NCBI GenBank assembly: GCA_020638835.1
Contig: JACKHV010000004.1
Span: 1-64,000, forward strand
Origin: Planctomycetota bacterium
GTDB lineage: Bacteria > Planctomycetota > UBA1135 > GCA-002686595
DNA length: 64,000 nt
Reading direction: 5' to 3'
A program made the translations under genes and the position numbers. The notes beneath the pieces are model-generated. The model saw nothing but the letters and a program-made list of their open reading frames with translations. It was not told where the DNA came from and did not search any database. Within the stretch, counting starts at the first letter, position 1, and each line of letters starts with the position of its first letter. This document shows positions 17,706 to 27,148 of this stretch, piece after piece.

Positions 17706-19067
17706 TCACTCCCCCGGCACCCACCCATACTCCTCCGGGTCGTACCGCACTTCCTTCTGCGGGTACTTCGCCAGCAGCGCCTCCGCGCGCATGATCAGGG
17801 TGTCCCTTCCGGCCGCCAGGTCCTCCGGGTCGTACTGCACGATCTCGTTCGGCGGCACGCCGATGCCTTCGATGCCGCGGCCGCCGTTGAACGACGAGCG
17901 GTTGGAACCGACGGCGACGTACAGCCCGTACTTGCCCGAAGGCAGCTCGATCGTCTCCTTCTGCGCGCTCATGCCGGCGGTCGCGCTCTCGCCGATCATG
18001 TAGGCGCGGCCGTCCTCCTTGAACATGCCGGCGACGGTCTCGCCGGCGGAGCGCACGGTGGCGTCGACGATCACGATCACGGGGCCGCCGTAGCCGTGCG
18101 GGCCGGCGCCGGGGAGCGGGGCGCGCGCCATGCGCGGCATCTCGCGGCCGACGGGGACGAAGCGCGCTTCGAAGGCATCGTGGTCGCAGCCTCCGCCGGA
18201 GTTGCCGCGGAAGTCGAGGATCAAGCCGGGCGCATCGCGCATCTTGCCGAGCGCCTGGTCGAGCTCGTCGAGCACCGTGCCCTTGATGCGGCGCATGTGG
18301 ATGTAACCCCAACCGGCCTTCGTGCGCCCCCACCCGAGGCTCTCGCCGTCCCACGTGAGCGGCTGCGGCGGGAAGGCCGGGCCGTTCGCGACGACGCTCG
18401 CCTTCTCGAAGGTCACGGTGCGCTTCGTCTTCTTCTTGTCGACGCCCTTCAGCTCGAGCTTCCAGCGCGTGCCCGCCGGCTCGGCGAGACCCCAGTGGCA
18501 CGCGTAGAAGTCGGCCTGCGCCTCGGTCGAGAAGCTGTTGCGTTCCGCGCACATCGCGCGCCGCGCGTCGAGCCACTTCGGCGCGGCGACGCCGTCGATC
18601 TTCAGCACCTCCATGCCGGGCTCGATGCCGAGCTCGGCCGCGTTCGACCACGCGTTCTTGACGTAGACGCCCTTGCCGATGCGGCACAGGAAGAAGCCCG
18701 GGCCGACCTTCTCCTGCCAGTAGCCGTCGGGCCACGGAAGCTGTGCGCCTTCCTTCAGCGGCACGAGCGCGGCGTGGCCGTCCTTCAAGCGCGCGAGCAG
18801 CTCGAGCAAGGTCGCGGAGAGTTCACCGTCGGAGGTGATGGCCTTCGCGCGCTTCTCGAACTCCTTGTGCACCTGCTTCCAGTCGATGTCCTTGAGCTCG
18901 AAGAAGTGACCGCAGCGCTGCTCGAGCTGGTCGAGCGCGGTCGTGACCTCGAGCTGGTAGTCGATCGTCGCCTCGTCGTCGCGCGCGACCTCGACGCTGG
19001 CGGGGATCGCCGCGCTCACCGCGCCGAACCCGACCACCACGCACAGGATGAGGTGCTTCCAGCTCAT
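17706..19067 (-). CDS. S41-family (C-terminal-processing type) peptidase
   Basis: A 453-residue exported protein. The N-terminus is hydrophobic (SWKHLILCVVVGFGAVSAA). A helical region follows, then a PDZ-like segment (VYVKNAWSNAAELGIEPGME), then the tail-specific protease core with GLILDFRGNSGGGCDHDAFE and the nucleophile region VIVIVDATVRSAGETVAGMF, where Ser of VRSAGE is the expected catalytic residue. ATGA overlap at 19064-19067 with the upstream MORN-repeat gene fixes the start and implies translational coupling. Probably periplasmic; the substrate is unknown. Confidence 0.8.
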   Translation of the reverse strand: MSWKHLILCVVVGFGAVSAAIPASVEVARDDEATIDYQLEVTTALDQLEQRCGHFFELKDIDWKQVHKEFEKRAKAITSDGELSATLLELLARLKDGHAALVPLKEGAQLPWPDGYWQEKVGPGFFLCRIGKGVYVKNAWSNAAELGIEPGMEVLKIDGVAAPKWLDARRAMCAERNSFSTEAQADFYACHWGLAEPAGTRWKLELKGVDKKKTKRTVTFEKASVVANGPAFPPQPLTWDGESLGWGRTKAGWGYIHMRRIKGTVLDELDQALGKMRDAPGLILDFRGNSGGGCDHDAFEARFVPVGREMPRMARAPLPGAGPHGYGGPVIVIVDATVRSAGETVAGMFKEDGRAYMIGESATAGMSAQKETIELPSGKYGLYVAVGSNRSSFNGGRGIEGIGVPPNEIVQYDPEDLAAGRDTLIMRAEALLAKYPQKEVRYDPEEYGWVPGE

Positions 19068-19894
19068 TCGACCTTCACTCCGTCTCGATACTCGCCGGTG
19101 CGCTCGGGATCGATCGCGCCGTTCTCCGTCCAGACCGTCCAGTGGCCCGACGCGCCGGTCTCGTCGAACGCGCCTTCCGCGTGCCGACCGCCGCTCGGGT
19201 AGTAGAGCGTCCACGTGCCGACGCCGCGATCGTTCGCGTAGCGCCCCTTCATCGCCAAGTCGCCCGTGTCGAAGTACCACGTCCACGAACCGGTGCGCTG
19301 TCCGTTCGCGAAGTTCCCCGTCGCCATGCGGTTGCCGTCGGGGTACCACCAGCTCCACGGGCCGTGCGCGACGCCGGCGCGATACTCGCCCTGCTCGTGC
19401 AGCTCGCCGTTCGAGTGCCAGCAGTTCCACATGCCGTCGCGCTCCCACTTCCCGTCCGCGTCGAGCGAGCGCTGGGCCTCGAACCACAGCGTTCCGTCCT
19501 CGTACTCGGCGCGCACGAGCGGGCCGTCGAAGGCCTCGAGCTCGTAGTCCTCGGGTAGCGGGCTCTCGACCTCGAGGTCGTCGCTCTTCGTGCGCAGGGA
19601 CGGCAGTTCGATCGAGAACCCGGGCGGCAGCACGTCCTCGGGGTGTTCGTCGACGCCCGGTTGCGGCAGCTCGTCCTCGTCGAGCAGACCTTCGCGGTGC
19701 ACGCGGTCGACGGCCGCACCGTCGCGAGCGGACCCGGCGTCCGGCGGCTGGAGCGCGGCGACGCTCGTGGACGCGCGCCGCGACGCGCCGGCATCGGCCT
19801 CGAGCACCTGGTGCGACTCGCCGGCACCGCGCCACGCCAGGGCGGCGGCGAGTGACCCGAGGGCTGCCGAGGCGACGATCAACGACCAGCGCAT
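19064..19894 (-). CDS. MORN-repeat (YwqK-like) protein with N-terminal anchor
   Basis: A 276-residue protein with a signal/anchor (MRWSLIVASAALGSLAAALA), a long low-complexity acidic linker, and five MORN-like repeats of 21-23 residues in the C-terminal half. Examples are GMWNCWHSNGELHEQGEYR, GPWSWWYPDGNRMATGNFAN and GSWTWYFDTGDLAMKGRYAN. Such G-x-W-x-x-Y/W-x-x-(N/D)-G repeats occur in many bacterial surface proteins annotated as YwqK-like antitoxins, though nothing here suggests a toxin-antitoxin pair. The gene is coupled to the S41 protease by a 4-base overlap, so it could bind or present a substrate for it (inference). Confidence 0.75.
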   Translation of the reverse strand: MRWSLIVASAALGSLAAALAWRGAGESHQVLEADAGASRRASTSVAALQPPDAGSARDGAAVDRVHREGLLDEDELPQPGVDEHPEDVLPPGFSIELPSLRTKSDDLEVESPLPEDYELEAFDGPLVRAEYEDGTLWFEAQRSLDADGKWERDGMWNCWHSNGELHEQGEYRAGVAHGPWSWWYPDGNRMATGNFANGQRTGSWTWYFDTGDLAMKGRYANDRGVGTWTLYYPSGGRHAEGAFDETGASGHWTVWTENGAIDPERTGEYRDGVKVE

Positions 19895-20010
19895 GGCCGC
19901 CAGTCTAGCAGGCGTCCTCGCGGATGCGCCCGTTCGGAAGCCCGCGGCTCCGAGCGCAACTGCCGCGCGCCGAGCGGATATGCTGGTCCCGCACACCGGC
20001 CGGAGAATCC

Positions 20011-20961
20011 ATGCACCAAGACGCCGCCACTCCCCTCGCCCGCCTCGTCCACCACATCGCGCGCGTCGTGCACGGCAAGCACGAAGCGATCACGCTCGCT
20101 GTCGTGGGCCTCGCCGCGGAAGGTCACGTGCTGCTCGAGGACGTGCCGGGGACCGGCAAGACGACCTTGGCCCGCGCCCTCGCGCGCTCGATCGACGTCG
20201 ACTTCTCCCGCATCCAGTTCACCTCCGACCTCTTGCCCGCGGACGTCCTGGGCTTCAGCGCGCCGTCGCCGACCGACGGACACTTCGTGTTCCGGCGCGG
20301 ACCGATCTTCGGCAACATCGTGCTCGCCGACGAACTGAACCGCTCGACGCCGCGCACGCAGTCGGCGCTGCTCGAGTGCATGAACGAACGCCGCGCCTCG
20401 GTCGACGGCGACGTGCACGAGCTCGAGCGCCCGTTCATGGTCATCGCGACGCAGAACCCGCTCGAGTTCGAGGGCACCTATCCGCTGCCGGAGTCGCAGC
20501 TCGACCGCTTCATGCTGCGCGTGCGCCTCGGTTACCCCGAGCGCGCCGTCGAGCGCCAAGTGCTGAAGAGCCGCCTCGCAGGCGATCCGCTCGACGAGCT
20601 GCAGCCGGTCCTGACGCGCCAAGAACTGCTCGACGAGATCGAGGCCGTGCGGCGCGTGCACGTCGAGGACCTGCTGCTCGACTACGCGCTCGACCTGATC
20701 GAGACGACGCGCACCAGCGGTCGCTTCCTGCTGGGCGCCTCGCCGCGCGCGGGCATCGGTTGGATGCGCGCCGCGCAAGCGCTCGCGCGCATCGATGGAC
20801 GCGACCACGCGCTGCCCGACGACGTGAAGCGCCTCGCGGTCCCCGTGCTCGCGCACCGCGTCGTGCAGACGCCGCGCATGGCGCTCGGCGGCGGCGCGGA
20901 GGACGGCGGCGTCGAACAAGAGATCGCGGCGCTGCTCGAAGAGGTCCCGGTCCCCGCGTGA
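20011..20961 (+). CDS. MoxR-family AAA+ ATPase
   Basis: A 316-residue MoxR ATPase of the class that acts as a chaperone for the maturation of partner proteins encoded beside it. It shows Walker A (LLEDVPGTGKTTLARALA), the MoxR sequence FTSDLLPADVLGF, Walker B with sensor (FGNIVLADELNRSTPRTQSA), ATQNPLEFEGTYPLPESQLD and the arginine-finger/sensor 2 region GASPRAG. The ATG at 20011 has GGAGA 6-9 bases upstream. The next two genes overlap by GTGA, giving the classic MoxR-DUF58-transglutaminase operon. Confidence 0.93.
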   Translation: MHQDAATPLARLVHHIARVVHGKHEAITLAVVGLAAEGHVLLEDVPGTGKTTLARALARSIDVDFSRIQFTSDLLPADVLGFSAPSPTDGHFVFRRGPIFGNIVLADELNRSTPRTQSALLECMNERRASVDGDVHELERPFMVIATQNPLEFEGTYPLPESQLDRFMLRVRLGYPERAVERQVLKSRLAGDPLDELQPVLTRQELLDEIEAVRRVHVEDLLLDYALDLIETTRTSGRFLLGASPRAGIGWMRAAQALARIDGRDHALPDDVKRLAVPVLAHRVVQTPRMALGGGAEDGGVEQEIAALLEEVPVPA

Positions 20962-22079
20962 GCGCGGAACCCACCCCCGTTCGACCGCTCGCGACGCGCG
21001 TCGAACCGACGATTGCCGGCAAGATCCTGCTGCCGCTCGGCGTCAGCTTGGCGACGATTGCTTGGGCCGCGGGCGGCGCGGCGAACCTGCTCGCCGCGAC
21101 GGTCTGGGCCGTCATCGTCGTCGACGCCGTCGCGGGCCTGCTCGTCGCGCGCGGCTTGCGCGTGGTGCCGCCCGACGTCGACCGCAGCTTCGCGGGTGAG
21201 CTGCGGAAGCTCGAGCTCGACGTCCACGCTTCGCCCGGCCCGTTCGCGCCGCGCGCGCTCAGCGTGCACGCCGATCGCAAGCGCGGCGACCGACCCGCGG
21301 GCTTCGCCGCGGCGCTGCGGCGCGGCGCGGTGACGCGCGTCGACTTCGCCAAGCGCTGGACCGACCGCGGACGGGTGCAACAGCTGTCGGTCGAGCTCGC
21401 GACGGCCCACCCGCTCGGCCTGCTGCGCGTGCGCAAGCTGTACGAGCTGCCGATCGACGTGCTCGTGCTGCCGCGCCCGCTGCCGCTGGCGGACCTCACG
21501 CTGCTGGCGCCGGTGAACGGTGCGCAGGCCGCTGTCGCGCACGCGCGGCGCACCGGCGACGAGGAGTTCCGCTCGCTGCACGCCTGGCGGCCCGGCGAGA
21601 GCATGCGGCGCGTGCACTGGAAGCACTCCGCGCGGCGCGGCGCACTGTACCGGCGCGAGCACGAAGGTCCCGCTCGACCGGACCTCTGCTTGGTGCTGGA
21701 GACGCGCGTGCCCGGAAACGAAGGCGCGCTGCGCTCGTTCGAGCGCGCGGTGCGGCTGACGGCGAGCCTCGCCGCGCACCACCTGCGCGACGGACGGCGC
21801 GTGCGACTCGTGATCGGTGAGGAAGCGCTGCCGGCGGCGCGCGGTCGCAGCGGCTTGTGGCCGTTGCTCGCCGCCCTCGCGGTGGCGCGCGCCGAGCGCG
21901 GCCCCTCGGTCGCGGCGCGCTTCGATCCGCCGCTGCGCGGTGAGGAGCTGATGTTGGTGCTCGCCGGCGGCGGCCGCGGCCTTCCCGACGCGCCGCGTCA
22001 GTGGACCGTGCTCGACGTCGACGCCGCGGGCAGCGACCTCTACCTCGTGCGCGAGCTGCAAGGGCAAGGTGCGGCGTGA
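20958..22079 (+). CDS. DUF58 domain protein
   Basis: A 373-residue protein starting at a GTG that overlaps the moxR stop (GTGA). Two hydrophobic segments lie near the N-terminus (GVSLATIAWAAGGAANLLAA, VWAVIVVDAVAGLLV). A beta-rich region follows, then the DUF58 signature PGESMRRVHWKHSARRGALY around residues 212-231. The rest has the VWA-like fold of the family (PDLCLVLETR). DUF58 proteins are the constant partner of MoxR ATPases and transglutaminase-like membrane proteins; their biochemical role is not settled. Confidence 0.88.
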   Translation: MSAEPTPVRPLATRVEPTIAGKILLPLGVSLATIAWAAGGAANLLAATVWAVIVVDAVAGLLVARGLRVVPPDVDRSFAGELRKLELDVHASPGPFAPRALSVHADRKRGDRPAGFAAALRRGAVTRVDFAKRWTDRGRVQQLSVELATAHPLGLLRVRKLYELPIDVLVLPRPLPLADLTLLAPVNGAQAAVAHARRTGDEEFRSLHAWRPGESMRRVHWKHSARRGALYRREHEGPARPDLCLVLETRVPGNEGALRSFERAVRLTASLAAHHLRDGRRVRLVIGEEALPAARGRSGLWPLLAALAVARAERGPSVAARFDPPLRGEELMLVLAGGGRGLPDAPRQWTVLDVDAAGSDLYLVRELQGQGAA

Positions 22080-24232
22080 GGGCCTCGCGCGGAAGCCTGC
22101 CGAACCGTCCGCTGCGCGAAGCGTGGCTCGTGCCCGCGATCCGGCGCGCGACGGCGGCGTCGACGGTCGTCGGCGTCGCGGCCGTGCTCGTCTCGATCGC
22201 GCGCGGCCCCGGCACGCACGCCTTCGACTACCTCGCACTCGCCGCGATCGGACTCGCGGCGACCGCCGCCGTGCGCTGGCGCGGGAAGCGGCACGCCCGC
22301 ACGGTCTCGATCGCACTCGCGCTGCTCGCCGCGACCGCGCTGCCCGGAGCGCTCGGATTCCTCGCGTGCCTCCACGCCGCGCAAGCCGCGACCACGCGAC
22401 TCAGCCGAGATCCGCGCACGTGGTGTTGGGCACTCGCCGCGGGTCCCGGTGCGGCGGCCTGCGGACTCGTGTTGGAGCCCGGCGCGCACTGGCCGTTCAC
22501 CTTCCTCGCGCAGTTGATCCTCGCGCTCGGCGCCGCGCCTGCTCTCGGCCTCGCGGTGCGCGCGCGCTGGTACGACCGCCGCCGCCCGCGCGAGCTGCGG
22601 CCCGCCGTTCGCGCGCGCGTCGCTCCCTCGACGGGTTGGGTGTTGCTGCCGCTGATCGTCGCCGCCGCGGGACTGGCGTCGCTGGGACTCGACGCGCTGC
22701 CGAGCCCGCTCGGCGAGAGCTGGAAGCCGCGTCCGCGTTCCGAACCGCCGCGCACGACGCGCCGCGCGGAGAGCCGCGATCCGCTCGAGCGACGCGCGCT
22801 CGAAGGCATCTTCCCCGACGAAGTGCGCTACGGCGATGATGCCGTCGACTTCACCGGACGACCGGTGATGGAAGTGCGCGTCGCGCGGAACGGCGTCGCG
22901 CTCGGGCCGGAGGCGGGCTCGCTCTACCTGCGCGGACTCGCGCTCGACCGCGTCGGCGAGACGCGCGTCCAAGCGTCGGTCGACCGCGTGCGGCGCGTTG
23001 CCGACGAGGACGACGGCGTGCGCGACGGTTGGGTGCGCTTCCCCAGCGCCAAGGACGACCCGACGCTCGACCTCGTCGTCCGCCAGCGTCCGATGCGCAT
23101 CGGCGTGAAGGGGTCGATCGCGCTCTTCGCGCCCGCGCCGCTGCTCGCGGTCGAGGCACCGGCGGTCCTGCACTCCCCCGACGTGATGACCACGCTGCCC
23201 GAGGCGCCGGACGACTGGTTCGAGTTGCGCTTGCAGTCCTACGACTGGTCGGCGCGCGACCACGAGTTCGAGCGACGCAGCGCGAAGCACCCCGACGAGT
23301 CGACGCGCCGCTTGCCACGCGACTCGGCCGAGCTGCGCGAGATCGCGGCGGTCGCGGCGCGCGTGTGCGCCGGCGCCACGAACGACTACGAGCGCGTCCT
23401 CGCCGTCCGCGAGCACTTCGCGGCCTACGACTACGAACTGATCACGCGCGACCTGCCCGGCGTGCAGGGCGTCGTCGCGCTGTTCGACCGCGGCTCGGGC
23501 CACTGCACGCACTTCGCGTCGGCGACGGTGTTGATGCTGCGCTGCCAGGGCGTCAGCGCGCGCATCGCTACCGGTTACTTGGCGAACACCTACGACCCCG
23601 AACTCGGCGGCTGGCTCGTTTCGAGCCGCAACGGTCACGCGTGGGTCGAAGTCTGGTTCGAGGGAGTCGGCTGGGTTCCGTTCGAGACGACGCCGATGAC
23701 CCGCCGCGCGCGCGCGCTCGACTGGACCGCGGACGGCGGCGGGCTCACGGCATGGGCCGCGGACCTCGCCACCGACGTCGAGCTGTGGGCCGGCTCCGGC
23801 GGCGAAGCGCGCTACTTGAAGCTCGCCTTCCAGACGGCGCTCGACTTTCCCGAGGCGGCCTGGGCCAGCTCGAAGCGCCGGCCGCTCGTGGTGGCGATCT
23901 TGCTCGCCTGCGCGATCGCCGCGCTGCTCTGGCGCCGCCGCGACCGGCGCGTGCGCGAGCGCTTCGAACAACGCGTCGCGCCGGCGGTGCAGAGCTCGCG
24001 CAAGCTCGAACAGCGCTGGCTCGCCGACCTCGCCGCGCGCGGACACCGCCGTGCGCCGCACCAGACGTGGCGCGAGTTCGTGGCGGCGGTCGCGACGGTG
24101 GACGCGGCACTCGCGGACCGCCTGCGCCCGGTGGCCACGGCCTTCGAGCGCGTCGCCTACGCCGGCAAGCCGCTCGACGCGGCGGAGCGCAACGCGCTCG
24201 AAGCCCAGCTTTCCGCCCTGCGCGCTTCGTGA
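22076..24232 (+). CDS. Membrane transglutaminase-like protein (TgpA type)
   Basis: A 718-residue protein whose GTG start overlaps the DUF58 stop by four bases. The N-terminus holds about five or six transmembrane helices (to about residue 215), followed by an extracytoplasmic domain. The transglutaminase core comprises RGSGHCTHFASATVLML with Cys477, NGHAWVEVWF with His521 and WVPFETTP with Glu537; the third residue is usually Asp but Glu is a conservative change. A last transmembrane helix (VVAILLACAIAALLW, about 605) precedes a DUF4129-like tail. The triad is intact, so activity on surface proteins or peptides is plausible. Confidence 0.9.
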   Translation: MRASRGSLPNRPLREAWLVPAIRRATAASTVVGVAAVLVSIARGPGTHAFDYLALAAIGLAATAAVRWRGKRHARTVSIALALLAATALPGALGFLACLHAAQAATTRLSRDPRTWCWALAAGPGAAACGLVLEPGAHWPFTFLAQLILALGAAPALGLAVRARWYDRRRPRELRPAVRARVAPSTGWVLLPLIVAAAGLASLGLDALPSPLGESWKPRPRSEPPRTTRRAESRDPLERRALEGIFPDEVRYGDDAVDFTGRPVMEVRVARNGVALGPEAGSLYLRGLALDRVGETRVQASVDRVRRVADEDDGVRDGWVRFPSAKDDPTLDLVVRQRPMRIGVKGSIALFAPAPLLAVEAPAVLHSPDVMTTLPEAPDDWFELRLQSYDWSARDHEFERRSAKHPDESTRRLPRDSAELREIAAVAARVCAGATNDYERVLAVREHFAAYDYELITRDLPGVQGVVALFDRGSGHCTHFASATVLMLRCQGVSARIATGYLANTYDPELGGWLVSSRNGHAWVEVWFEGVGWVPFETTPMTRRARALDWTADGGGLTAWAADLATDVELWAGSGGEARYLKLAFQTALDFPEAAWASSKRRPLVVAILLACAIAALLWRRRDRRVRERFEQRVAPAVQSSRKLEQRWLADLAARGHRRAPHQTWREFVAAVATVDAALADRLRPVATAFERVAYAGKPLDAAERNALEAQLSALRAS

Positions 24233-24242
24233 CCCGACGCGC

Positions 24243-25031
24243 TCAGCGCTCGAAGCGCACCCACACGGGCGCGTGGTCCGACAGGTCGGCGTCCTTCTCG
24301 ATCCACGCCTCGCGGGCGCGCGCGGCGAGCGACGGCGTCGCGAGCACGTAGTCGATGCGCCAGCCGAGGTCCTTCTCCCGCGCGCGGCTGCGGTTCGACC
24401 ACCATGAGTACAGCCCGGGCGTCTCGGGGTGCAGTTCGCGCAGCACGTCGACCCAGCCGAGCTCGAGGATGCCGGAGAACCACTCGCGCTCCTCGGGCAG
24501 GAAGCCGGAGTTCTTCTCGTTGCGTTTCGGCGCGTGGATGTCGAGCGGCGTGTGCGCGATGTTGACGTCGCCGCACACCGCGATCGGGCGGTCTTCCTCG
24601 AGCAGGCGCGCGAACCAGCCGCGCAGGTGTTCCATCGACTCGAACTTGCGCTGCTGGCGCTCTTCGCTCGACGATCCCGACGGGACGTAGAGGCTGACGA
24701 CGGAGAGCCCGTCGTGGTCGGCGCGCACCGCCCGCCCTTCCGCGTCCGCCCAGTCGAGCCCGACGCCGTGGCGGTAGCGGTTCGCGACCTCGCGCGAGTA
24801 GATCGCCGTTCCGGCGTAGCCCTTCTTCTCCGCCGGGTTCCAGCGCGCGCCGTAGCCCGCAGGAGCGCGCAGCTCGTCGCCGACCTGGTCGGGCATCGCG
24901 CGCAGTTCCTGCAGACAGAGGTGGTCGGGCTGCGTCTTCGCGAGCCAGTCGGTGAAGCCGCGCTTGCCGGCGGCGCGCACGCCGTTGAGGTTCAAGCTGC
25001 AGATCGTGAAGTCATCGTTCTTCTTCGCCAT
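24243..25031 (-). CDS. xthA: Exodeoxyribonuclease III
   Basis: A 262-residue ExoIII/AP endonuclease of the EEP superfamily, which cuts at abasic sites and removes blocked 3' ends. Motifs in order are ICSLNLNGVRAAGKRGFTDW, DHLCLQELRAMPDQV (metal Glu), VVSLYVPSG, ICGDVNIAH-type AVCGDVNIAHTPLDIH (catalytic Asp-Asn), YSWWSNRSRAREKDLGWRID, and the C-terminal LSDHAPVWV with the catalytic His. Length and motif order are complete. The gene is convergent with the transglutaminase gene and follows the DUF368 gene by 13 bases. Confidence 0.95.
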   Translation of the reverse strand: MAKKNDDFTICSLNLNGVRAAGKRGFTDWLAKTQPDHLCLQELRAMPDQVGDELRAPAGYGARWNPAEKKGYAGTAIYSREVANRYRHGVGLDWADAEGRAVRADHDGLSVVSLYVPSGSSSEERQQRKFESMEHLRGWFARLLEEDRPIAVCGDVNIAHTPLDIHAPKRNEKNSGFLPEEREWFSGILELGWVDVLRELHPETPGLYSWWSNRSRAREKDLGWRIDYVLATPSLAARAREAWIEKDADLSDHAPVWVRFER

Positions 25032-25044
25032 CTCGTCCGCTGGA

Positions 25045-26121
25045 TCAGTGCGGCTTCGCGCCGCGTCCGAGGAAGCGCGTCGTGACGCCGCCGGCGAGCA
25101 CCAGCAGGATCGCGCCGATCCACTGCCCGCCCGTCGGATCGAAACGCTCGAGGGCGACGCTCTTCGCCTTGAGTTCGTCGGGGCTGTCCTGGCCGTAGCG
25201 CGCGAGCAGGTCGCTGGCGCGCGCGTCGTCGAAGTCCGTGCCGAGCGTGTCGTTGACCGCCGCGACGTCTTCACCTCCGACGAGCATGGTCACCGCCTTG
25301 CGCGTGTCGCGGTTCGTCAGCTCGGGATAGCGCGCCTCCTGGAACGGCCACAGCCCGAGCACCGAGCCGCAGAGCAGTCCGAGCAGCAGCGCGTGCGACG
25401 CCTTGGGCGCGCGTGCCAGCGCGAGCCTCAGCACGTTCGACAAGAGCGCCACGCCTAGCACCGCGCCGACGCCGACCGGCACCATCACGGCGAGCCCGTC
25501 CATGCGGTCGCCGTGCAGCGTCTCGGAGATCGAGCCGATGACGACCTCGTACATGCCGAGGATCAACAGCAAGTACGAGCCGGAGACACCGGGCAGGATC
25601 ATGCTCGACGCGGCGATCGCGCCGACGACGACGTAGACCAGCGTGTTGCCGGGGAGCTGCGTCGTGCTGAGCCCGTACGCGAGGCCCGCCATGATGCCGA
25701 GGCCGACGAGCGTCCCCGCGACCACCGACGCGCCGGGCGGTCGGCACTGCTTCCACAGCTCGGGCACGCCGCCCAGCGTCATGCCGACGAACAGGCTGTA
25801 CATCACCCAGCGGTGGTTGACGACGAGGTCGACGGCCACGCCGGAGAGCAGGCCGATCGAGAGCATAGCGCCGATGCCGATCAGGCCGAGGAAGACGATC
25901 GAACGCGGCTCGCGCCGCAGCCGCGTGATGTCCGCGATCGCGCCGATGAAGCGGTCGTAGAGTCCGAGCGCGAGGATCATCGTTCCGCCGGAGACGCCGG
26001 GGACGAGGTTCGCGAGGCCCATCAGGAAGCCGCCGACGACGACGCGTTGCGGCGCGGGGCCGACGGACACGGGAGTCGGTTCGGGGGCGGCGGTGCCGCG
26101 CGGATCGTGTTCGTCTTGCAT
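25045..26121 (-). CDS. DUF368 polytopic membrane protein
   Basis: A 358-residue integral membrane protein of the DUF368 family. It carries both copies of the family's signature loop: GLANLVPGVSGGTMILALGL near the N-terminus and SSMILPGVSGSYLLLILGMY in the middle, with about eight hydrophobic helices. DUF368 proteins have been connected to recycling of undecaprenyl-type lipid carriers; whether this member does so is inference. A soluble insert (about 255-325, DTRKAVTMLVGGEDVAAVND) precedes the last helix. Met at 26121 is my choice; a second Met eight codons upstream (26145) is possible. Confidence 0.9.
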   Translation of the reverse strand: MQDEHDPRGTAAPEPTPVSVGPAPQRVVVGGFLMGLANLVPGVSGGTMILALGLYDRFIGAIADITRLRREPRSIVFLGLIGIGAMLSIGLLSGVAVDLVVNHRWVMYSLFVGMTLGGVPELWKQCRPPGASVVAGTLVGLGIMAGLAYGLSTTQLPGNTLVYVVVGAIAASSMILPGVSGSYLLLILGMYEVVIGSISETLHGDRMDGLAVMVPVGVGAVLGVALLSNVLRLALARAPKASHALLLGLLCGSVLGLWPFQEARYPELTNRDTRKAVTMLVGGEDVAAVNDTLGTDFDDARASDLLARYGQDSPDELKAKSVALERFDPTGGQWIGAILLVLAGGVTTRFLGRGAKPH

Positions 26122-26167
26122 GGCTGCGGTGAGGGGTGCGCGCATTCTCGCGGCCCCCGCGCTCGAC

Positions 26168-27085
26168 TCAAGCGTCGCGGCGGAGTTCGACGAGTTCGGT
26201 GGCGAAGAGCTCGCGCGCGGCTCGGTGCCGCGCTGCGCGATCCATGCTCGAGCCGAGGGCGCCGCGCAAGCAACGCAGCACCTCCGTCGCGCGCGGAGCG
26301 AGCTTCGCCGGGAGCGAGTGCCCGAGTTCGCGGACGAGTTCGAGGCGCTCCTGCGCGTCCAGCGCGGGTCCGATCCGGCCGCCGCGCACCTCCCCGATCG
26401 CGAGCTCGGGCAGCGCCGAGAGTTCGAGCCCCCGCACCGCCGCGCGATCCTGCAGGTCGCGGATGCGCTCGATCGCGCAGTCGGAGCGCCCGCCGGACTT
26501 CTCGTGCGCCGACAAGTCATCGAAGCGCAGCGCGTTCGGCCTCACGCCCGACGCCACGAGGCGTCCGAGCAGCGAACCGAGCGCTCGTGAGAGCAGCCGC
26601 CGGTCGCGCGGCGCGTCGAAGCGCTCGAGCCAGGCCGGAAGCGGGAGCCACTTCTCCAGCTCGCGCGTCACGAGGATCGAACGGCGCGCAGCGACAGCGC
26701 GGTCGTCGCTGACGACGGCCAGCGGTTCCGCGGTCGAGACGCCCGCCGAGCGTAGCGCGCAGGCGAGGTTCCACGCGCGCTCGGCCATGCTGACCGAAGC
26801 CGGACTCGTGAAGCGCGCGCGGAGCAGCTCGCCGAGCGCCGGACGCGTCCAGCGCGTGACGCGGAGCCACCCCGTACCAGCACCGGCGGGCTTGCCGTTG
26901 CGCCGACCGTCCGCGTGCACCGTCCCCGGCAGCGGAGTCCGCGCACGCTCGACGCCGTCCGCGCCTTCGAGCGCCTCCGAACCGCGCGGCCACTCCGCCC
27001 CCGCGAGCATCTCGGCGGGTTCGGGCAGGCCGAGCGAGTTCCAGTCGGGAACGCCGGGCGCGAGTCGAACGCGGGGGGTCGTCAT
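26168..27085 (-). CDS. Lipopolysaccharide-kinase-like protein (WaaP/InaA type)
   Basis: A 305-residue protein whose middle part matches Kdo/LPS-core kinase-like proteins: RWTRPALGELLRARFTSPAS, AERAWNLACALRSAGVSTAE, then RSILVTRELEKWLPLPAW. The usual catalytic HxD segment is replaced by NALRFDDLSAHEKSGG, and the metal-binding segment may be IERIRDLQDR, so activity is uncertain. The ATG at 27085 is 63 bases from the divergent polA start. The open frame continues far upstream across polA, but that part is only its antisense. Confidence 0.65.
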   Translation of the reverse strand: MTTPRVRLAPGVPDWNSLGLPEPAEMLAGAEWPRGSEALEGADGVERARTPLPGTVHADGRRNGKPAGAGTGWLRVTRWTRPALGELLRARFTSPASVSMAERAWNLACALRSAGVSTAEPLAVVSDDRAVAARRSILVTRELEKWLPLPAWLERFDAPRDRRLLSRALGSLLGRLVASGVRPNALRFDDLSAHEKSGGRSDCAIERIRDLQDRAAVRGLELSALPELAIGEVRGGRIGPALDAQERLELVRELGHSLPAKLAPRATEVLRCLRGALGSSMDRAARHRAARELFATELVELRRDA

Positions 27086-27148
27086 GGGCGGCGGAGTGTA
27101 GCCCGGATCGGGCAGCGCCCTGCCTGCATTGTTAGGCTGCGCCGCACC

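Noticed and set aside
19064..19894. Antitoxin of a toxin-antitoxin pair, as YwqK-like proteins are often named
   Set aside because: No toxin gene is adjacent; the partner gene is an exported S41-type protease, and the protein has an N-terminal membrane anchor.
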